Assembly (NCBI GenBank): GCA_033283325.1
Contig: JAWMQO010000001.1
Location: 310,001 to 374,000, forward strand
Direction of reading: 5' to 3'
Length of the DNA: 64,000 nt
Source of the DNA: Mangrovimicrobium sp033283325
GTDB taxonomy: Bacteria; Pseudomonadota; Gammaproteobacteria; Pseudomonadales; Halieaceae
Part shown: positions 19,927 through 28,059 of the stretch, one piece after another
Layout: each line of letters opens with the position of its first letter
How positions within the stretch are numbered: position 1 is the stretch's first letter
Made by a program: the position numbers and the translations under genes
Notes under the pieces: generated by a model
What the model was told of the DNA's origin: nothing
Seen by the model: only the letters and a program-made list of their open reading frames with translations
Database searches by the model: none

Positions 19927-20757
19927 ATGGACAACGACGACCAAAGCAATGATTCGCTGCTCAATTCCCTGCGCCGCCTGACCGGCCAGGTCGCCGGCGG
20001 CACCATCGAACTGGCCCGCACCACCGCGACCATGACCGCGATGTTCGGCGAGACATGGTTGCGTTCGACCGTCCTCAATCACTTCGAGCCGGAGCGACTC
20101 GAGGCCATGCGTGAAGCGGGCAATTTCCTGCGCGACGCCCGGGAGACTGCCGGCCTGTCGGTCCGGGAAATGGCCGAAACCCTGGGCGTAAAAGACAAGC
20201 AGGTGCTTGAGGACGTGGAGCACGGGCGCAGCATCATGCCCCTGGAGTTGATGTTGCGCAGCGCCTCGCTGTTGGCGCGGCATGACCCGATACCCTTTCT
20301 TATCAAGTTCATGCGCACCTATAATCCCGCCCTGGAAAAAACCCTGGAGCAGTTGGGCGTCATGGCCCTGCCGCGCCAGTATGAGCGCGAGCGCCGCTTC
20401 GTCAATCTTTACCGGCAGCACGACGTGCTGCGCAATTTTTCCGACGCCGAGTTCGAACGCTTTATCGATTACGTGTCGAGTTCCAGCGAGTTGGTGGTGA
20501 CGATGATGCAGCGTGAGAAAAACGCGCACAGGCATGCTGCCGGCGCCGCGGCGAGGAAAGCGGGAGAAGCGGCGGCAGCCGGCACGAGCGCCCAAACGGC
20601 GGGGAAAACCGCAGGAAAGGCGAAAACCGCCCCTCGAAAGTCCGCGGCACAGGGCAAGACGAGCCGCGCCGCGCCGAAGAGTCGCGCCGCAAGGCCAAAG
20701 AAGTCGAGCCAGTCCAATAGCAACCGCAAGAGCACAGGCAGTACCAAGAAAAGCTGA
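19927..20757 (+). CDS. XRE-type helix-turn-helix protein with histone-like Lys/Ala-rich tail
   Basis: 276 residues. Residues about 64-119 form an XRE/HTH_3 DNA-binding domain (LRDARETAGLSVREMAETLG, then VLEDVEHGRSIMP). Residues 120-195 are helical. Residues 200-276 are a low-complexity tail of Ala, Lys, Ser, Arg and Gly with repeats such as KTAGKAKTAPRKS, similar in style to histone H1 or the AlgP/AlgR3 tails of Pseudomonas. DNA binding by both parts is likely; the target is unknown. Its TGA overlaps the ATG of rlmKL by 1 nt, so the two are coupled. Confidence 0.8.
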   Translation: MDNDDQSNDSLLNSLRRLTGQVAGGTIELARTTATMTAMFGETWLRSTVLNHFEPERLEAMREAGNFLRDARETAGLSVREMAETLGVKDKQVLEDVEHGRSIMPLELMLRSASLLARHDPIPFLIKFMRTYNPALEKTLEQLGVMALPRQYERERRFVNLYRQHDVLRNFSDAEFERFIDYVSSSSELVVTMMQREKNAHRHAAGAAARKAGEAAAAGTSAQTAGKTAGKAKTAPRKSAAQGKTSRAAPKSRAARPKKSSQSNSNRKSTGSTKKS

Positions 20758-22967
20758 TGACAGTAACTGATCCCCCGGCAACACAGTGGTTTGCCGCGTG
20801 TCCCCGTGGCCTGGAAAACCTCCTGTGCGCAGAACTCACCGAACTCGGCGCGAGCGACGTGCGCGAAACCATTGCCGGCGTCCATTTCAGTGGCCCCAGG
20901 GCGCTGGGCTATCGGGCCTGCCTCTGGTCTCGACTGGCCAACCGCATCCTGTTGCCGCTGGCCACCGTAGAGGCCGACGACGCCGACAAGCTGTACGCGG
21001 GTCTGAGCGCTATCGACTGGTCGGGCGTCATGGCGGCGCGGCAGACCTTCGCCGTGGATTTTTCCGGCCAGAACCGGAATATCCGCAACACCCAGTTCGG
21101 CGCCCAGCGTAGCAAGGACGCCATTGTCGACTGGTTCGTCAGGCACGGCGGGCAGCGCCCTTCGGTGGAACGGCGGCGGCCCGACGTGCGCATCAACGTG
21201 CACCTGAGCAAGGGGCGCGCGGCCGTGGCGGTGGATTACTCCGGTGGCTCATTGCACCGCCGCGGCTATCGCAGTGCTACGGGCGCCGCGCCGCTGAAAG
21301 AGAACCTCGCCGCCGCGATCCTGCTGCGGGCCGGCTGGCCGGCGATGGCCGCGGAGGACGGCGCCCTTATCGATCCCATGTGTGGCTCGGCGACCCTGCT
21401 CATCGAGGGTGCGATGATGGCCGCGGATATCGCCCCGGGGCTGGGCATCGCGCGTTTCGGTTTCGAGGGTTTGCAGGATCACAATGAGGCCCAGTGGCGG
21501 GCAATCCTCGCCGATGCCAGGGGTCGCAAGGAGCGCGGTCTCGCCGCCGGGCTGCCGGAAATTCGCGGTTACGACGCGGATGCCAGGGTGATCCGCCGCG
21601 CCCAGGAAAATATCGCCGCCGCGGGGCTGGAGAAATGGGTCCGGGTGAGCGCCAAGCCTCTGGGTGAGGTGCGCAAGCCTACTCACCGGCCACTGGAGAA
21701 GGGGCTGCTGGCCTGCAACCCGCCCTACGGCGAACGCCTCGGTGAGAAAGCCAGCCTCCAGTATCTCTACCGCGAACTGGGAGAGCTCATGGCGCGGGAA
21801 TTCGAGGGCTGGGAAGCAGCGGTTTTTACCTCTGACCTGCAACTTGGCCGCGCCATTGGGCTGCGCAGCCACAAACAGTACAGCTTCTTCAACGGCGCCA
21901 TAGAAACCCACCTGTTGCTATTTACCCTGCGCGACAACGAACTGCGCCAGGCGGGGAACGCGGCGAGTGACGCAGGGCAAAAACCCGCGGGAGTCACGGC
22001 CGCTGGCGCGCTCGATGAGGGCGCGCAAATGTTCGCCAACCGGGTGCGCAAGAACCGCAAGCGCCTGCGACCCTGGCTGAAGCGGGAGGGTGTGGAATGC
22101 TATCGGCTGTACGATGCCGACATGCCCGAGTACGCGGTGGCCGTCGATATCTACGGCGAGTGGGTGCACGTGGCGGAGTACCAGGCGCCGAAGGGCGTGG
22201 ACCCGGAAGCTGCCGCCCGCAGGATGGAACAGGTGGCCGCCGCCTTGCCCCAGGCGCTGGACATCGCACCCGGGCGAATCGTCTACAAGCAGCGCAGCCG
22301 GCAGCGGGGCAGTGCCCAGTATGAAAAGCGCGACAGTCGCGGTGAGTTCCTCAGCGTGCGGGAGGGCGCGGCGAAGCTGCTGGTCAACCTGACGGACTAC
22401 CTGGACACCGGCCTCTTTCTCGATCACCGGCCGCTGCGCCTGCGCCTGGCCCAGGAGGCGAAGGGGAAGTTCTTCCTCAACCTGTTCTGCTATACCGGGA
22501 CTGCCACGGTCCACGCCGCCCTCGGCGGTGCTCGCGGTACGACCAGTGTGGACATGTCCAACACCTACCTGGACTGGCTGCGCAAGAATCTCGCCCACAA
22601 TGGCCTGGACGAGTCGCGCAACCGCCTGGTGCGGGCAAACTGCATGGAGTGGCTGGCGGAGGGCGACGGCCGGGAGTACGACCTTATCCTGCTCGACCCC
22701 CCATCGTTTTCGAATTCCAAGTCGATGGACGGCAGCTTCGACGTGCAGCGCGACCACCCTGATTTGGTGCGTGCCGCAATGCGTCGCCTGCGACCCGATG
22801 GCGCGCTGTACTTCTCCAATAACCGGCGGGGTTTCCGCCTGGACCCTCAACTGGCTGCAGAATTCGACTGCCGGGATATCACTCCGGAAACCCTCGACCC
22901 GGATTTTCAGCGCAATCAGCGCATCCATTGCTGTTACCTCCTGCGCCACCCCGGAGCTGAAAGTTAG
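20757..22967 (+). CDS. rlmL: Bifunctional 23S rRNA methyltransferase RlmKL
   Basis: 736 residues. A THUMP domain (about 45-160) precedes a first Rossmann methyltransferase with DPMCGSATLLIEGA and NPPYGERLG (near 321), the RlmL half making m2G2445. A second methyltransferase (about 530-735) has DPPSFSNS (near 647), the RlmK half making m7G2069. It methylates 23S rRNA near the peptidyl-transferase region during 50S assembly. The fused form is usual in gammaproteobacteria. The start overlaps the stop of the HTH-tail protein. Confidence 0.95.
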   Translation: MTVTDPPATQWFAACPRGLENLLCAELTELGASDVRETIAGVHFSGPRALGYRACLWSRLANRILLPLATVEADDADKLYAGLSAIDWSGVMAARQTFAVDFSGQNRNIRNTQFGAQRSKDAIVDWFVRHGGQRPSVERRRPDVRINVHLSKGRAAVAVDYSGGSLHRRGYRSATGAAPLKENLAAAILLRAGWPAMAAEDGALIDPMCGSATLLIEGAMMAADIAPGLGIARFGFEGLQDHNEAQWRAILADARGRKERGLAAGLPEIRGYDADARVIRRAQENIAAAGLEKWVRVSAKPLGEVRKPTHRPLEKGLLACNPPYGERLGEKASLQYLYRELGELMAREFEGWEAAVFTSDLQLGRAIGLRSHKQYSFFNGAIETHLLLFTLRDNELRQAGNAASDAGQKPAGVTAAGALDEGAQMFANRVRKNRKRLRPWLKREGVECYRLYDADMPEYAVAVDIYGEWVHVAEYQAPKGVDPEAAARRMEQVAAALPQALDIAPGRIVYKQRSRQRGSAQYEKRDSRGEFLSVREGAAKLLVNLTDYLDTGLFLDHRPLRLRLAQEAKGKFFLNLFCYTGTATVHAALGGARGTTSVDMSNTYLDWLRKNLAHNGLDESRNRLVRANCMEWLAEGDGREYDLILLDPPSFSNSKSMDGSFDVQRDHPDLVRAAMRRLRPDGALYFSNNRRGFRLDPQLAAEFDCRDITPETLDPDFQRNQRIHCCYLLRHPGAES

Positions 22968-23365
22968 CCAGGGAAATTAGGAAACTTGTGGCGCGGCAAG
23001 GTCTTGCAGGTGAGGATTCACTAATTTTTACTCGCCAGGGTTTTCTATCCACACTGCTCGAAACGCCCCTGCCCCAAGAGGGGCGGGATTTGCGACATTT
23101 TGATGACAATAATAAATCCAGATAACTTGTTGATTTGTTGGCTAAAAAGTTTTATGCGGCTCGAATGACTCGAAATAGTGCACAGGCTGCTCTGGAATAT
23201 CTGACTGTCTCACTCAAATTTTTCCCCACACTTATCCACAGGCAGCTCTGTGGATAAGTTCTGGAAATCTCTCTGCCGGCGGCCCTGGTCCCGGCATTCC
23301 CGCCAGTGACAGCGCGTGGGCGCTGTGTTGAAATTCCCGGTCGCCTCGCTGGCTTCGCTACCGCT
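22968..23365. other. Intergenic region with AT-rich tract and DnaA-box motifs (398 bp)
   Basis: No gene is supported. An AT-rich tract (about 23098-23160) lies between a near-consensus DnaA box CTATCCACA (23045-23053) and an inverted pair of perfect boxes (23232-23257). The flavodoxin-like gene starts at 23366, so its promoter also lies here. Confidence 0.55.
23230..23259. promoter_or_regulatory. Inverted pair of perfect DnaA boxes
   Basis: TTATCCACA (23232-23240) and TGTGGATAA (23249-23257) are both exact matches to the strict DnaA-box consensus. They form a 12-bp perfect inverted repeat, ACTTATCCACAG and CTGTGGATAAGT, around a 6-nt centre. DnaA binding is a reasonable prediction; whether it serves replication control, DnaA titration or regulation of the next gene cannot be told. 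Confidence 0.6.
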
Positions 23366-23833
23366 ATGAGCAATACCGACCCACCGCTGCTGATCGTCTA
23401 CCACAGCCAGAGTGCCTGCTGTGCCAGGCTTGCCCGTGAGGCCGCCCGTGCCGCCTGCGCCGAGGATGAGCTGCCGGTCCGGGCGCTGCGCGCCTGTGAC
23501 GCGGGGGTCGCTGACCTGGCTGACGCAGCCGGCCTGCTGCTGGTTGCTGCCGAGAACGCCGGCTTCCTCGCCGGTGGTATGAAGGAATTTGTCGACCGCG
23601 TCTTCTACCCCGCAATCGCCAGGAACATAAGCCTTCCCTACGCCCTGCTGGTCAGCGCCGGTAACGACGGCCGCAACGCGGTGGGCCAGTTGCAGCGGAT
23701 ATTGCGCGGCATCCCGCTGGTCGAGGCAACCGAGCCCGTCATTTGCCGCGGCGACTGGTCCCGGGCCCACGCGCAACGGGCCGGGGAATTGGGGCAGGCC
23801 TTCGCGGTGGGGCTGCGAATGGGCGTTTTTTGA
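23366..23833 (+). CDS. Flavodoxin-like / NAD(P)H-dependent FMN reductase family protein
   Basis: 155 residues from ATG 23366; a longer frame upstream is unlikely to be translated. The N-terminal beta strand and phosphate loop LLIVYHSQSACCARLA, then AENAGFLAGGMKEFVDRVFYP, are typical of flavodoxin-fold proteins that bind FMN. The protein is shorter than WrbA. The likely role is quinone or FMN reduction in the cytoplasm, but no substrate can be named. It heads a run of three small plus-strand genes that ends at a terminator. Confidence 0.75.
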   Translation: MSNTDPPLLIVYHSQSACCARLAREAARAACAEDELPVRALRACDAGVADLADAAGLLLVAAENAGFLAGGMKEFVDRVFYPAIARNISLPYALLVSAGNDGRNAVGQLQRILRGIPLVEATEPVICRGDWSRAHAQRAGELGQAFAVGLRMGVF

Positions 23834-23852
23834 CTCTCCGGAGATAAACAGG

Positions 23853-24344
23853 ATGACAGATACTGAGTTCGAACCGGTGCCTGAGGGCTTTGAGCTCATG
23901 CCCGAGGGCCTGGGCTTCGTCGACGGGATGAAACCGCTTTACCGGCGCTACCGTAACAATACTGTCGACTTCGGAATTCAGGTTGGGCCGCAGCATTGCA
24001 ACTCACTGGGAATCTGCCACGGCGGGGTCATCATGACCCTGGCCGATCTCGCCGCGGCCAGCGGAGCCACCCTGGCCTCGGAACGGCGCGTCTCCGCGCC
24101 CACCGTGAATCTCAATGTCGATTTTATCTCCGCCGGCAGGCTGGGGCAGTGGTTGCAGACCCGGCTGGAAGGTGTGTCCGCCCGACGACGCTTCGGGTTT
24201 GCCCACGGTTTGCTGATGCACGGGGAACGGGTTGTAGCGCGCTTCAACGGGAATTTCTATTTTGCCGAGCACAGCGGAGTGGGCGACCTGGGAGATGTGA
24301 TGCCGGGCATGTGGCGGGGGCTCGATATCCAGACAAAAACCTGA
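23853..24344 (+). CDS. PaaI-family hotdog thioesterase
   Basis: 163 residues, a single hotdog domain. The motif HCNSLGICHGGVIMTLAD (48-65) is the PaaI/4HBT signature on the central helix, where the HGG turn and the Asp at the end of the motif contribute to the acyl-CoA active site. Such enzymes hydrolyse acyl-CoA or phenylacetyl/hydroxybenzoyl-CoA type thioesters. The long N-terminal stretch before the domain (about 30 residues) is slightly unusual. It lies 19 bp after the flavodoxin-like gene. Confidence 0.85.
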   Translation: MTDTEFEPVPEGFELMPEGLGFVDGMKPLYRRYRNNTVDFGIQVGPQHCNSLGICHGGVIMTLADLAAASGATLASERRVSAPTVNLNVDFISAGRLGQWLQTRLEGVSARRRFGFAHGLLMHGERVVARFNGNFYFAEHSGVGDLGDVMPGMWRGLDIQTKT

Positions 24345-24380
24345 GGGCGGTGGCCGCCGCCGCTTTGGGAGGCGCAGAAC

Positions 24381-24839
24381 ATGCCAAGTACTAATGGTCC
24401 CTGGTCACTCCAGGCGGTAGAAGAATTTCTCTGTGGTCCTCCCATTCCCCTGCGCCTCGCGGGCGTCCGCGAGGACGGGTACCCGCTGCTGGTCTCGCTC
24501 TGGTACCGCTACCACGACGGTGCGCTGCAGTGTGTCACGCATCGCAATTCCTATCTTCTCCAGGTACTTCAGAGGGCGCCACGGGTGGGCTTCGAGGTGG
24601 CGCCCAACGCACCTCCCTACCACGGTGTCCGCGGCAGGGGGGACGTAGTGGTCAGTGAACTTGGCGATGCCCCGGTTCTCGAAGCGCTGCTGGATCGTTA
24701 CCTCGGCGGGCGGGATACGCGGGTGGCCCGCTGGCTGTTGTCGCGCAAGGCCGATGAGATGCTGCTCACCCTGCAGCCGCGGCACTTCAGCAGCTGGGAT
24801 TTTCGCGAACGCATGGCCGATGTTCCCGCGCCGTCGTAG
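24381..24839 (+). CDS. Pyridoxamine 5'-phosphate oxidase-like FMN-binding split-barrel protein
   Basis: 152 residues. LRLAGVREDGYPLLVSLWYRYHDGALQCVTH is a typical opening of the flavin-reductase-like split barrel, and PPYHGVRGRGDVVVS fits the middle strands. Members bind FMN, F420 or haem; PdxH itself is longer and carries different motifs, so this is not PdxH. Function is unknown. A GGGAGG ribosome site lies 11 nt before the ATG. It is the last gene before the terminator at 24876. Confidence 0.72.
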   Translation: MPSTNGPWSLQAVEEFLCGPPIPLRLAGVREDGYPLLVSLWYRYHDGALQCVTHRNSYLLQVLQRAPRVGFEVAPNAPPYHGVRGRGDVVVSELGDAPVLEALLDRYLGGRDTRVARWLLSRKADEMLLTLQPRHFSSWDFRERMADVPAPS

Positions 24840-24875
24840 CTGGCTGGCCTTCGCCGCCCTGAAACCCGCGCAGAA

Positions 24876-24904
24876 AAAAGCCCCGGCCTGAGACCGGGGC
24901 TTTT
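24876..24904. terminator. Bidirectional rho-independent terminator
   Basis: AAAAGCCCCGG (24876-24886) pairs with CCGGGGCTTTT (24894-24904) around a 7-nt loop. A-tract and T-tract flank the GC stem, so it can act for the plus-strand genes and the minus-strand hydroxylase gene. Confidence 0.88.
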
Positions 24905-24944
24905 CGGTTTGCGCGACGGGCCGTCAGTGGGGCCCGGGTGGCAC

Positions 24945-25781
24945 TCAGGCAGCCTGCTGCTGCGGCGCTTCCTGCTGTGCGTCCCGTGCCGCCGGCGTCC
25001 CCTGCTGCGGTTCACGCTTGTTCTTGCCCCAGCCGTTGCCGACGTCGTAGGTGCCGAACAGCCAGTCGTAGAACAGGGAGATCGTCGCGAAGTTACCGGA
25101 GGTGAAACGCGAGTGGTGCACGTGGTGCATGAAGGCCATGTAGTTCAGGTACTTGAAGGGGAAGTGGTCCACCTCCATGCGGTCGTGGTTGTGCTGGTTG
25201 ATTTCCGAGAAGGCCACCCAGGTGATGATGATGGTGGCGATGTGGAAGGGCCCCATCAGCCAGCCCAGTACCGCGATGCTGGCGCCGAACAGGCCGATAC
25301 CCAGGCTGGTTTCCAGCGGGTGCAGGTAGTTGGAATCCTTGCGGCAGGGGTTCTTCTGCTGGTGGTGTACCGCGTGGACCCACATCAGCGGCCCCGGGCC
25401 GAAACCACCGTCGTGGAACACGAAGCGGTGGGTCAGGTAGTAGAAGAAATCGTAGAACATCAGGATCACGAAGATGTCCAGCGGATAGCGCCACCAGGGT
25501 TGGGCCTCGGCGGTGGTGATGAAGGGGATGACGGCCACGAAGATGGAGGTCTGGACGATCAGGCCCCATTTCATGCTGCGCCGCTGGATAGGCATGTAGA
25601 AGCTCTTCTTGACCTGCTTGTCGGCGACCTCGCGGTTCAGTTCACGGGTGTGCCTGAAAGCGGGGATCAGCGGCACCAGTACTCGGCCGACGCCCATTAC
25701 GGCCATGACGCCTACGAAGGCATAAAGGGAGAGTAGCCACTCGCCCTTGTCCAGGATGCTTGTGATTATGCTTGAGTCCAT
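24945..25781 (-). CDS. Sterol desaturase / fatty acid hydroxylase family membrane protein
   Basis: 278 residues with about four to five membrane segments (for example 15-40, 74-92, 100-117, 160-192). The di-iron histidine clusters are present: HRFVFH (118-123), HAVHH (136-140), NQHNHD and MHHVHHS (219-223). These enzymes use a non-haem di-iron site to hydroxylate or desaturate lipids, sterols or hopanoid/ornithine lipids in the membrane. The C-terminus is Gln/Ala-rich and hydrophilic. The ATG overlaps the stop of the MarR-like regulator (TAATG), so regulator and enzyme are coupled. The substrate is not known. Confidence 0.87.
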   Translation of the reverse strand: MDSSIITSILDKGEWLLSLYAFVGVMAVMGVGRVLVPLIPAFRHTRELNREVADKQVKKSFYMPIQRRSMKWGLIVQTSIFVAVIPFITTAEAQPWWRYPLDIFVILMFYDFFYYLTHRFVFHDGGFGPGPLMWVHAVHHQQKNPCRKDSNYLHPLETSLGIGLFGASIAVLGWLMGPFHIATIIITWVAFSEINQHNHDRMEVDHFPFKYLNYMAFMHHVHHSRFTSGNFATISLFYDWLFGTYDVGNGWGKNKREPQQGTPAARDAQQEAPQQQAA

Positions 25782-26839
25782 TACGAATCACCTCGGGTAA
25801 TGTTTAACAAGTGCTGAGCGAGGGTGCGGCTGCCCGCGACGCCAAGCTCGTTCAGGAGAAAATCGGAAAGTTGCTGTATGCGCGCGGGGAGAATGCCCGC
25901 GCTGTCGTAGCGCTCCGCCATCGTCAGGTAGAGCGCCTCGAGGGTGGTGTCGAGAGTCCGGTAGTCGCGCTCGCCCAGCAGCTGGAGGATTTCCGCCTCC
26001 AGTTCCCGGGTTTTCGCCAGAGACGCGGCTATCAGTTCTTCACCGCGAGGCGTCAGCTGGACGATGACCTGGCGGCGGTCGGTCGGGTCCTGCTCGCGCG
26101 TCACGTAGCCGAGCTCGTCGAGTTCCGCAACGCTGGAAGCCGCAGATTGCTTGCTCACGCCGAGGATGGACGCCATGTACTGGATGTGCCGGCCCTCGCG
26201 GGCCACCAGGCCGAGCACCTGCCCGAGGCTGGTCTTCAGCCCGCTGAAACCGTCTGCCCTCAGCGCGGCGCCCAGTCGTTGGCGCAGGGCGTCGCTGAGC
26301 ATGGGCAGGAGGATGTTGAGCCGCGGCGCGTTCTCGATCTCGGGCTCGACAAAACTGTGGGATGGTGCGGGCAGTTGCAGCGCGATGCGCAGCGCCTCGA
26401 CGACCCGGTCCAGTTCGGCCAGGCGAGCCTCGCCAACCGCTTCGGTCAGTTCCGCGTGAATCCGGTTGGTTACACGAGTGCCGTCCTTCAGCAGTTGCAA
26501 GCCGGTCTCTGTCAGTGTCAGCAGGCTGGAGCGGCTGTCGGCGGGATTGGTCCTGCGGCTGACCAGGCCGAGCTTGTCCAGTTCCCTGAGTATCTTGCTG
26601 CAGGCCTGCTTGCTGGTGTCGAGTTTGGCCGCCAGTGTTCCCGGGGTGCAGGGGCCCTCAGCCAGTGCGGCGATGTACCCGGCGTAGGCCAGGCTCAGCT
26701 TCTCGTAGCGGCCGCTTTCCAGCAGGTTTTCCAGTGTGGACTTGTGCACAAAGTGTGCGATCACCATCAGGTGCGCCACCAGGCCGCGACCGACGTTGTC
26801 GCGGAAATTGCGGATGCTGTGAGGGGTATCGTCCATCAT
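25781..26839 (-). CDS. Tandem double-MarR transcriptional regulator
   Basis: 352 residues, about twice the usual MarR length. The first winged-helix domain (about 20-150) has TPGTLAAKLDTSKQACSKIL and the wing NPADSRSSLLTLTETG. The second (about 175-320) has IQYMASILGVSKQSAASSVA and the wing DPTDRRQVIVQLTPRGEEL. MarR proteins normally act as homodimers, so this looks like a covalent pseudo-dimer. It is coupled to the hydroxylase-like gene, which it probably controls together with itself; the ligand may be a lipid or aromatic compound. The upstream AT-rich stretch (26843-26880) is the likely promoter. Confidence 0.85.
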   Translation of the reverse strand: MMDDTPHSIRNFRDNVGRGLVAHLMVIAHFVHKSTLENLLESGRYEKLSLAYAGYIAALAEGPCTPGTLAAKLDTSKQACSKILRELDKLGLVSRRTNPADSRSSLLTLTETGLQLLKDGTRVTNRIHAELTEAVGEARLAELDRVVEALRIALQLPAPSHSFVEPEIENAPRLNILLPMLSDALRQRLGAALRADGFSGLKTSLGQVLGLVAREGRHIQYMASILGVSKQSAASSVAELDELGYVTREQDPTDRRQVIVQLTPRGEELIAASLAKTRELEAEILQLLGERDYRTLDTTLEALYLTMAERYDSAGILPARIQQLSDFLLNELGVAGSRTLAQHLLNITRGDS

Positions 26840-26938
26840 GGGGATATAGTAAACGCATATTGTCTAAATGGTCAATGTTTGGATACTAAATGTGAAGGGC
26901 GTCACAGAATGGGCTGGTGGAGGGTATTGCTGGACTGG

Positions 26939-27000
26939 TGTGGGAGCCCGCTCTGCGGGCGATAGGGGCCGGGATATCGCTCACAGAGTGAGCTCCCACA
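26939..27000. repeat. REP-like inverted pair, near-perfect copy
   Basis: A unit beginning TGTGGGAGCCCGCTCTGC (26939-26963, ending GGGCGAT) is followed after 12 bp by a unit beginning ATCGCTCACAGAGTGAGC (26976-27000, ending CTCCCACA). Each arm is 25 nt. It lies upstream of the double-MarR gene and downstream of the LysR gene. Further CCCACAG-type fragments follow to about 27040. Confidence 0.88.
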
Positions 27001-27050
27001 GGGGATTCCTGCAGCGGACTCCCACAGCAGGCCCCCACAGTGGGGCTGTT

Positions 27051-27938
27051 TCAGGTGGCGGGGGTGTCGCCGTGCTCGCGCAGGGAGTCGATGAGGGCGA
27101 GGGCGGCCCGGGACAGGCTGCGGCCGCGGTGATGGATCTGGCCCAGGGTACGCTCCATCACGATATCCGGTAGCGAGATCACCGCGAGGGAGTCGTCGCG
27201 CATGCTGCGGGGCAGGATGGTCCAGCCCAGGCCCACCGAGGCCATCATGCGAATGGTCTCGAGGTAGTTGGTCGCCAGGGTGACCTTCAACTCCAGGCCT
27301 TTTTCGTCGAACAGTTGCTTGATGATCTGGCCGGTGTAGGTGTTGAGGCCGGGGAGGATGGCGGGCAGATGGCTGAGTGCGTCGAGGTCCGGCGCGCCGT
27401 TGTTACTGAACACCTCGTGGTCCCGGGCGATCATGACCTCCAGCGGATCGTGCCAGATCGGGGTGGCGATGACGTTTGGCTCGTCTTCCGGGGCGAGGGT
27501 GACCACCGCCAGTTCGACCTTGCCCTGAAGGACCAGTTCGTAGGCCTGTTCCGAATCCATGAAGTCGATATCCAGGTGCACCGCCGGATAGCTGCGGCTG
27601 AAGCTGCTCAGCACCGGGGGCAGGCGGTGCAGGCCGATATGGTGGCTGGTGGCGACCCGCAGGTCTCCCCCTACCGCGCCGGCGAGGTCGCTGACCGAGC
27701 GGGCCGCGGCCTGCAGCTCCTGTTCAACCGCCTTGGCGTGGGGGAGGAGGGCGCGCCCTGCCTCTGTCAGGCCGACGCTGCGGCCGATGCGGTCGAAGAG
27801 CTTGTTGCCCAGCGCATCCTCCAGCAGTGCCACGCGCTTGCTTACCGCGGGCTGGGTCAGGTGAAGCCGCTCTGCGGCGCCGGAAAACGAGCCGGTTTCG
27901 GCAACCAGGAGGAAGGCCTGGAGATTCTGCAAGTCCAT
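27051..27938 (-). CDS. LysR-family transcriptional regulator divergent from leuC
   Basis: 295 residues, the normal LysR length. The N-terminal winged HTH (1-60) includes FSGAAERLHLTQPAVSKRVA; residues 90-290 form the effector-binding domain. It is transcribed away from leuC with about 120 bp between the starts, which holds a promoter and an inverted repeat, so control of leuCDB and of itself is likely. The arrangement is common in Pseudomonas-like bacteria; the co-inducer is not known and alpha-isopropylmalate, as for LeuO/LeuB-type control, is only a guess. Confidence 0.88.
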   Translation of the reverse strand: MDLQNLQAFLLVAETGSFSGAAERLHLTQPAVSKRVALLEDALGNKLFDRIGRSVGLTEAGRALLPHAKAVEQELQAAARSVSDLAGAVGGDLRVATSHHIGLHRLPPVLSSFSRSYPAVHLDIDFMDSEQAYELVLQGKVELAVVTLAPEDEPNVIATPIWHDPLEVMIARDHEVFSNNGAPDLDALSHLPAILPGLNTYTGQIIKQLFDEKGLELKVTLATNYLETIRMMASVGLGWTILPRSMRDDSLAVISLPDIVMERTLGQIHHRGRSLSRAALALIDSLREHGDTPAT

Positions 27939-27991
27939 AAGCGAGCTACTTAGTATTCCTAATTTTCATCTATCCGATAAAAATAATAAAT

Positions 27992-28023
27992 TTGAGTAAT
28001 TAATGAATCAAGCCCATAATTCA
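27992..28023 (+). promoter_or_regulatory. Putative leuC promoter and overlapping LysR-type operator
   Basis: TTGAGT (27992-27997) and CATAAT (28015-28020) are separated by exactly 17 bp, a good sigma70 arrangement for leuC. TGAAT (28004-28008) and ATTCA (28019-28023) form an inverted repeat with 10-bp spacing over the -10 region, suitable for the divergent LysR regulator. Confidence 0.55.
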
Positions 28024-28059
28024 CAGCCCTGATAGATACCGAACAATTCGAGGTGCCCC

